A DNA stretch of 64,000 bases from Spelaeicoccus albus (GTDB lineage: Bacteria; Actinomycetota; Actinomycetes; Actinomycetales; Brevibacteriaceae). A program made the position numbers and the translations under genes. Positions 59,943 through 64,000 of this stretch are shown here, piece after piece (the stretch's first letter is position 1; each line of letters begins with the position of its first letter). The stretch spans positions 372,001 through 436,000 of the forward strand of contig NZ_JACBZP010000001.1 of the NCBI RefSeq assembly GCF_013409065.1. Direction: 5' to 3'. The notes beneath the pieces were generated by a model. It searched no databases. It saw only the letters and a list, made by a program, of their open reading frames with translations, and was not told the origin of the DNA.

Positions 59943-60230
59943 ATGGAAGTTATGACTTCTGCCATCACCGCCGACGTCGTCCATCACCTCGTCAATCCGG
60001 GGGAACTCCTCCCCTTTTGTGGGACCGTGCCCGGCCCGAATCGGAAATCAGGTGACTGGCACACCGTCCACGACCGTGATCTGCTGCTGCAGTGCGTCGA
60101 CTTCGGCTTGTGCTGCTGCATGACGTGTTTGTCGCCCGAGGCACTGGGCGGATGGACGCCGTTGATCATGGACGACGCCCATGAGCAAAACGAGTCAGGC
60201 GTGCCCGATGACCAATGGTGGGTCGACTGA
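59943..60230 (+). CDS. Cysteine-rich small hypothetical protein
   Basis: 95 residues. Six cysteines lie in two groups: PFCGTVPG near residue 26 and LLQCVDFGLCCCMTCLSP near residue 50. His and Asp residues are frequent, so a metal or Fe-S site is possible. It follows the XRE gene by 23 nt and is probably cotranscribed. Family unknown; an ATG 9 nt downstream is an alternative start. Confidence 0.6.
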   Translation: MEVMTSAITADVVHHLVNPGELLPFCGTVPGPNRKSGDWHTVHDRDLLLQCVDFGLCCCMTCLSPEALGGWTPLIMDDAHEQNESGVPDDQWWVD

Positions 60231-60233
60231 TCC

Positions 60234-60536
60234 ATGCCACATCCTGCGATCGACGACGGCATCGCCGGTGCGCGCACGATCTTGATCCGTGCCCGCGAGG
60301 ACGGCAACGACATGTGGGCGATTTGGGCGACCGCCGCGGAGATCGACCGAGCAAGGAAATTCGGCCTGTCCTGGGACGAGGTCGAGGGCCGAATCGATCT
60401 CGCAGACCCCGACACCTGTTTCAGCGAGGATAGGCACGTTCGCGCGGCGTGGCGGATGCTAATCGCCCGGAACCTGGACCTCGTCGCGGCCGCCAGGCAA
60501 CTCCTCGACGAAGAGTGCACTGCGAATTGGTGCTGA
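60234..60536 (+). CDS. Small hypothetical helical protein
   Basis: 100 residues, 3 nt after the previous stop. Helical and acidic, with WAIWATAAEIDRARKFGLSWDEVEGRIDL and a C-terminal LLDEECTANWC. No known motif. The tight spacing indicates an operon with the XRE and cysteine-rich genes. Confidence 0.66.
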   Translation: MPHPAIDDGIAGARTILIRAREDGNDMWAIWATAAEIDRARKFGLSWDEVEGRIDLADPDTCFSEDRHVRAAWRMLIARNLDLVAAARQLLDEECTANWC

Positions 60537-60809
60537 ATGTGAAATCCACGGCATCGACGAGTGGAATTTTGGGCTCTACCTGCATCCACGGTTATCGAGT
60601 GGGACACCCGGCGCATTTTTGAGCGAGCGGCACCGTGAACCTGGCCGCAATTTCGAGACGGATGACGGTGTGCCTACTGAACGAGGTCTACGGACGACGT
60701 GCCTCACCGATACCAGCATCGCAACCTTGAGCCGATTCCGACTGGCCGTTATGTGACAATAGGCGGGCAGATCGACGCGCGCGAACGGCCGCAGTAAGGG
60801 GTGAGGTGA

Positions 60810-61379
60810 ATGGCTTGGTGGAGACGCAAGCCGGACAAGGCAAACCGAGATGTCCGCGTCGGCATCAGAAGCTCACGCACACCGGTCGACGAGTCCACGA
60901 CCCAAGTCACGGTCACCCGAGTTAAGGACGTCGGCGGGCGCTATTTTCCGCACCTAGCGGGAGTTGTGCTGCGCGCCGTACCAACCCTGCCACCGCCAAC
61001 CGGATGGGAGTACGCATCGAGCCGGCGGTACTCGGCAGGCGACGGGGCCGAGTTGCTCTACCGGATGCCCATGCTGGTCTGTCCGGTTCACAACCTCTCG
61101 CGGGGTGAGTCACGGGACTACACAGTGCCCGCTGCGGCCGGGACGATTGCCGGACTGCTGTTGGGGTCGTTGACGACCAAGGCGTGGATCGATGACGGCC
61201 GCAAAGTCACCTGGCTGAACGACCACGACAACCAGCCTGGCCTGTTCGACTTCGCCGAGAGGTTCCACAGCGACCCGGACGTGCGAATCTACGACGTCGA
61301 CACCGCCGGCTCCCGTATCAAGATCAAGCATCGCCGCACGGTCCGACTGTCGCATCTTGACGAGCACGCCGCCGACTGA
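60810..61379 (+). CDS. Hypothetical protein with one hydrophobic segment
   Basis: 189 residues with GGGGTGAGG upstream. The N-terminus is basic (MAWWRRKPDKANRDVRVGIR), the middle has CPVHNLSRGESRDY and the hydrophobic stretch VPAAAGTIAGLLLGSLTTKAW near residues 108-128. The rest is soluble. No known family. The 273 nt upstream (60537-60809) hold nothing recognisable. Confidence 0.68.
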   Translation: MAWWRRKPDKANRDVRVGIRSSRTPVDESTTQVTVTRVKDVGGRYFPHLAGVVLRAVPTLPPPTGWEYASSRRYSAGDGAELLYRMPMLVCPVHNLSRGESRDYTVPAAAGTIAGLLLGSLTTKAWIDDGRKVTWLNDHDNQPGLFDFAERFHSDPDVRIYDVDTAGSRIKIKHRRTVRLSHLDEHAAD

Positions 61380-61552
61380 TCTGGGACAGACCAACAGGTT
61401 TTCGCGGGCCAAGACGATCTATCGAGGATTGCCGCGCTCAGACGACACAGCCAGCCCTCCGTCGCCTCGAAAACGAACGACAGCCCGTCTGCGGCACTTC
61501 GGCAGGTTGTGAGCATGCCCCGATGGCCTTGCGCCTCGGATAGCGTAGCCCC

Positions 61553-61786
61553 ATGGCCACGAATCCACTACGCGACATTTTCGCCGAACGCCTGCGTTCA
61601 ACGCGCAGGGCTGCGGGACTTTCTCAACTCGCGCTGGCATCTGCCGCCGGGATGGACCGCAAGACAGTGAACCGGATGGAGCAGGCGACGGTACCTGTCA
61701 CGCTCGACCAACTCGACGCGCTGGCTTCCGCCCTCAACGTTGCCCCCGCCGGAATGCTCCTGCCGAACACGTCACCTAAGGAATAG
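61553..61786 (+). CDS. XRE family regulator
   Basis: 77 residues, ATG almost at the likely transcription start (AGCGTAGCCCC before it), so it may be leaderless. The HTH is AERLRSTRRAAGLSQLALAS, then AAGMDRKTVNRMEQATVPVT. It resembles the XRE protein at 59695 in size and layout. Target unknown. Confidence 0.86.
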   Translation: MATNPLRDIFAERLRSTRRAAGLSQLALASAAGMDRKTVNRMEQATVPVTLDQLDALASALNVAPAGMLLPNTSPKE

Positions 61787-61974
61787 TCAGAGGCAGACAC
61801 GAGATTTCCGCGTCGGTGCCTCCAGCATTTCGCAACACGAGTCCAGCTCGGCAACAGCCTTTGCGGCGGCCGGCACACAAGATCCCGTCCTACGGTCCGG
61901 TTCGTAGATCTCGCGGTCAGCGGTGGTCAGACGTCGAGATCACCTGCCATGTCGTCTTGGGAGACACATGAGAG

Positions 61975-62553
61975 TCAGTCGCTATGGTCATCCGTCGCGC
62001 GGAGCGGCCGCCACCAGGCAGGACCATCACCCCAGGGGTCGAACCCGCTCTTCCGGTACGCCGAGCGCAACTTCGCCATCGCGCTATCTCGCTCAGGACC
62101 GTACTCATAGGGGCCACCACCGCCCGGAAGCTGAGGCTCCGGCTCCAGCACGACCACGGTCTCCAAGGGCTCAAGTTGGAGCAGATCGATGAGATTGGCG
62201 ATGAGTGCGCCGCTGAGCTTGTGACCGCGCCACTCTTCGACAAGCGTCATCCGATCGACGAGGATCGCAGAGGAGATCAGGTCGTCCCCGTGCGCCTCGA
62301 CGATTTCCTTTACCGCCCAGCTGAGGGTCGTCGCGTCAGTACTGATCGAGTCCCCTGCATCCAACAGCCGCTCAGAGAACGCGTACCAGGTGACCCAGCC
62401 GGAGATGGTGCCGATCTGCCTTGACTCGCCATCCGACTCAGCATCGTCGTAAACCGTAGCGACGAACGCGCGAAGTACGCCGTATTCGTCGGCGTCGTCC
62501 CGGAAAATCCGTACGGAGATGCCGATGCTGTCGAGCTCAAGAGTTGGCTTCAT
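61975..62553 (-). CDS. GNAT-like hypothetical protein
   Basis: 192 residues from the ATG at 62553 (MKPTLELDSIGISVRIF); the open frame is longer but lacks protein-like content upstream, and an ATG at 62565 is an alternative. AILVDRMTLVEEWRGHKLSG resembles GNAT motif A, with its Arg/Gly loop for acetyl-CoA, and LETVVVLEPEP the following strand. The motif is weak, so acetyltransferase activity is only suspected. C-terminal DPWGDGPAWWRPLRA is unusual. Confidence 0.6.
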   Translation of the reverse strand: MKPTLELDSIGISVRIFRDDADEYGVLRAFVATVYDDAESDGESRQIGTISGWVTWYAFSERLLDAGDSISTDATTLSWAVKEIVEAHGDDLISSAILVDRMTLVEEWRGHKLSGALIANLIDLLQLEPLETVVVLEPEPQLPGGGGPYEYGPERDSAMAKLRSAYRKSGFDPWGDGPAWWRPLRATDDHSD

Positions 62554-62790
62554 GACCCCAAGCATGGCGCCCAGGTCAGACAACTCGAAGAGGCGGAATC
62601 GGTCACGACGCGGATCCGTCTTGTAGGAGCATCGATACTCTCGAAGAGATAAGCTCGCCCTTTGATGCGACCGAAGTAAGTCGATGTCAGAGCCGCTGCT
62701 GGCCATGCCGCTTGAGGCCACGCAGAACAGTCGGCACGTGGACGCATCGGCGTCAGTGCGAGACAATGGGGCCGACGAATAGGAGCAGCC

Positions 62791-62937
62791 ATGAGCGCGC
62801 GCACCGGGGTCTCCCCGTCGGATATCCGACTTGCGCGTTCTCTCGTTCGTGCCGCCGCCAAGAGGGGGCGGCGCGAGAGCCCGAAGATCGAGACGATCGC
62901 ACAGATGAAGACCCCAGAAGAGCGCACAACTTCCTGA
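62791..62937 (+). CDS. 48-residue basic hypothetical protein
   Basis: ATG preceded by AGGAG at 7 nt. The product (MSARTGVSPSDIRLARSLVR, then AAAKRGRRESPKIE) is basic and helical and could bind nucleic acid. It is divergent from the GNAT-like gene. Support is the ribosome site and composition. Confidence 0.5.
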   Translation: MSARTGVSPSDIRLARSLVRAAAKRGRRESPKIETIAQMKTPEERTTS

Positions 62938-63306
62938 TCGCGTCTCAGCAGACCGGGACATCGCGCACGATCAACACGGTCTGCCCACAGACTCGCCCCG
63001 TGCCCGTAACGTCCGCACCAGCGAATACTCGGCGTTATGGTGCGAGCTATAGACGCCAGACGCAGGCAGTTTTACCTCAGCCGCGCGTCAAAGAACGACG
63101 ATGACGCGCGCCATCGCCGACTCGGCACCGCGCTCGGCCGCCGCCATTGGACTCGCGGGCTGAATCGAATCCAGCACGCCTACGGCATCACACGCCTCTA
63201 CAACTACGGTCGAGAGCGTTGCCAGAACGTCTTGGCCGCTACGACCTCCGCTAGACCCACGTCTCGTTGGTGTCGACTACAGTACGGTGCTGTCATGGGA
63301 GCCCCG
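62938..63306. other. Spacer before the last gene
   Basis: 369 nt. An open frame from 63037 joins the last gene in frame, but its first 86 codons are Arg-rich and have no ribosome site, so I do not count them as coding. No repeat or hairpin seen. Confidence 0.4.
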
Positions 63307-64000
63307 ATGTTCTATGAGAAGCCGGCCGGCCGCGGCAGCCTTCTGCACGTTGCTCCCGCGCCGGCGAGCTGGGACGCAGCAGGCTCACCGAGCCAGATCC
63401 GTTCGGCTGACTTCATCGACGACGTCCACGATCTCGCGGCTGAAAAGATGGCGGCGCTGCCGGATCCTCTCAGCCTGCTGCTCGACGTCGGTCTGCCGGA
63501 TGCCGTACCGCTTCTCGAGCGTCACGACCTGGACAACTACCTGTTCCCACTGGTCCCACAGCTTACGAAGCGCACCGGTCGACAGTTCGTCTCCGTATGG
63601 GCGACGAAGCGGCACGCCACCAGCTCGTCAGTTCTCGTCGGAACCGCCGTGCCGACAACGGATCCGGGAGGTACGTACTCATTCGACGTCGAGACTACCC
63701 CGGCTGCGGACACCACAGCGTACAAGGAACAGATCCGTGATCAGGTCTCGGCGGCGACTCCGTTGGGCGGTGCCGGGGTCGCGCTGCAGATCGCGTTCGT
63801 CGTTGGACCGCGCCGGTCGTGGCCCAACCTCTGGAAAGCGACCATCGACTCGTTGGGCCCCATCCTCGGCCGCGACGACGGTGCCGGCGAATGGAACATT
63901 CGCGATGGCCGCGTCACGCATCTGGGCCTACACTCCGCGGTCAATCCCGAGCAGGGGAACGAGGTCCGCATCACGCTCAGAGTATCGAGCGCCGCGGCGG
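63307..64000 (+). CDS. Hypothetical protein, 3' end outside window
   Basis: The frame is open to the end of the window, so at least 231 residues. The ATG at 63307 has GGGAG five nt upstream; ATGs at 63295 and 63037 are in frame. The protein is soluble (MFYEKPAGRGSLLHVAPAPA at the start, then LFPLVPQLTKRTGRQFVSVW and VALQIAFVVGPRRSWPNLWK). The last stretch before the edge (PILGRDDGAGEWNIRDGRVT) looks like a conserved core. I do not recognise the family. Confidence 0.65.
   Translation, partial: MFYEKPAGRGSLLHVAPAPASWDAAGSPSQIRSADFIDDVHDLAAEKMAALPDPLSLLLDVGLPDAVPLLERHDLDNYLFPLVPQLTKRTGRQFVSVWATKRHATSSSVLVGTAVPTTDPGGTYSFDVETTPAADTTAYKEQIRDQVSAATPLGGAGVALQIAFVVGPRRSWPNLWKATIDSLGPILGRDDGAGEWNIRDGRVTHLGLHSAVNPEQGNEVRITLRVSSAAA

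Larger units (their letters stand above)
25754..64000. mobile_element. Integrative mobilizable/conjugative element, right end outside window
   Basis: From tRNA-Phe on, housekeeping genes stop. What follows is a tyrosine integrase, excisionase-like protein, primase/helicase, element-type DNA polymerase, MobC-like protein, relaxase, VirD4-like coupling ATPase, serine recombinase, Lsr2 homologue and many small unknowns. No VirB4-like mating-pair ATPase is visible, so it may be mobilizable only, or its transfer genes lie beyond 64000. I found no second copy of the tRNA-Phe 3' end within the window, so the right junction is not here. The exact left junction within about 25754-25900 is inferred. 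Confidence 0.8.

Noticed and set aside
63037-63306. In-frame N-terminal extension of the last gene
   Set aside because: Arg-rich without ribosome site; a better start with GGGAG stands at 63307.

Overview
The window is high-GC DNA from an actinobacterium. Evidence is the codon use, frequent GTG starts, actinobacterial gene neighbourhoods (ppk1 next to a MutT1-type Nudix/phosphatase, pstSCAB, an Lsr2 homologue) and a PHO-box-like repeat. The gene set would suit a Micrococcales/Brevibacterium-like organism, but I cannot fix the genus from sequence alone.

Chromosomal part, 1 to about 25.9 kb. It opens with a phosphate block: the 3' part of polyphosphate kinase, mutT1, pstS-pstC-pstA-pstB behind two GTTCAC repeats spaced 11 nt, then on the other strand a low-affinity Pit transporter with its DUF47 partner. 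Next come a three-gene glycine betaine ABC transporter ending in a strong terminator, tRNA-Lys with an eroded integrase remnant beside it, a membrane protein divergent from a TetR regulator, an AEC permease, a YdeI-like protein, and an operon of a SufR-like regulator, a group III truncated haemoglobin and a DUF488 protein. A CoA-transferase, a prolyl-tRNA-editing deacylase coupled to a PfkB kinase, a divergent GH4 6-phospho-beta-glucosidase, a cation-efflux transporter and a small zincin follow. The part closes with a tRNA cluster, Glu-Asp-Phe.

From tRNA-Phe to the right end the window looks like one large integrative and mobilizable or conjugative element, whose right end is not reached. Its modules are: (i) a lower-GC two-gene cassette beside the tRNA; (ii) tyrosine integrase, XRE regulator and excisionase-like protein; (iii) a 949-residue NLR-like protein with an N-terminal Mrr-type nuclease domain and a NACHT ATPase, behind a long repeat-rich leader; (iv) a replication module of regulator, Toprim primase/helicase and a family A DNA polymerase with proofreading motifs; (v) a transfer module of candidate oriT, MobC-like protein, relaxase, a Gln/Glu-rich protein whose C-terminus resembles that of the relaxase, a VirD4-like ATPase without membrane anchor, an RHH-like protein and a divergent operon of membrane proteins and a lipoprotein; (vi) a serine recombinase beside a lower-GC zinc-ribbon protein; (vii) a tail of small, mostly unrecognised genes including an Lsr2 homologue preceded by a very acidic 32-residue ORF, several XRE proteins, a possible PD-(D/E)XK nuclease and a GNAT-like protein. 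The last gene runs off the window.

The best candidates for undescribed biology are the nuclease-NACHT protein, the shared C-terminal tail of relaxase and Gln/Glu-rich protein, the acidic microprotein/Lsr2 pair, the two-gene edge cassette and the zinc-ribbon protein. No rRNA, CRISPR array or intact insertion sequence was seen.
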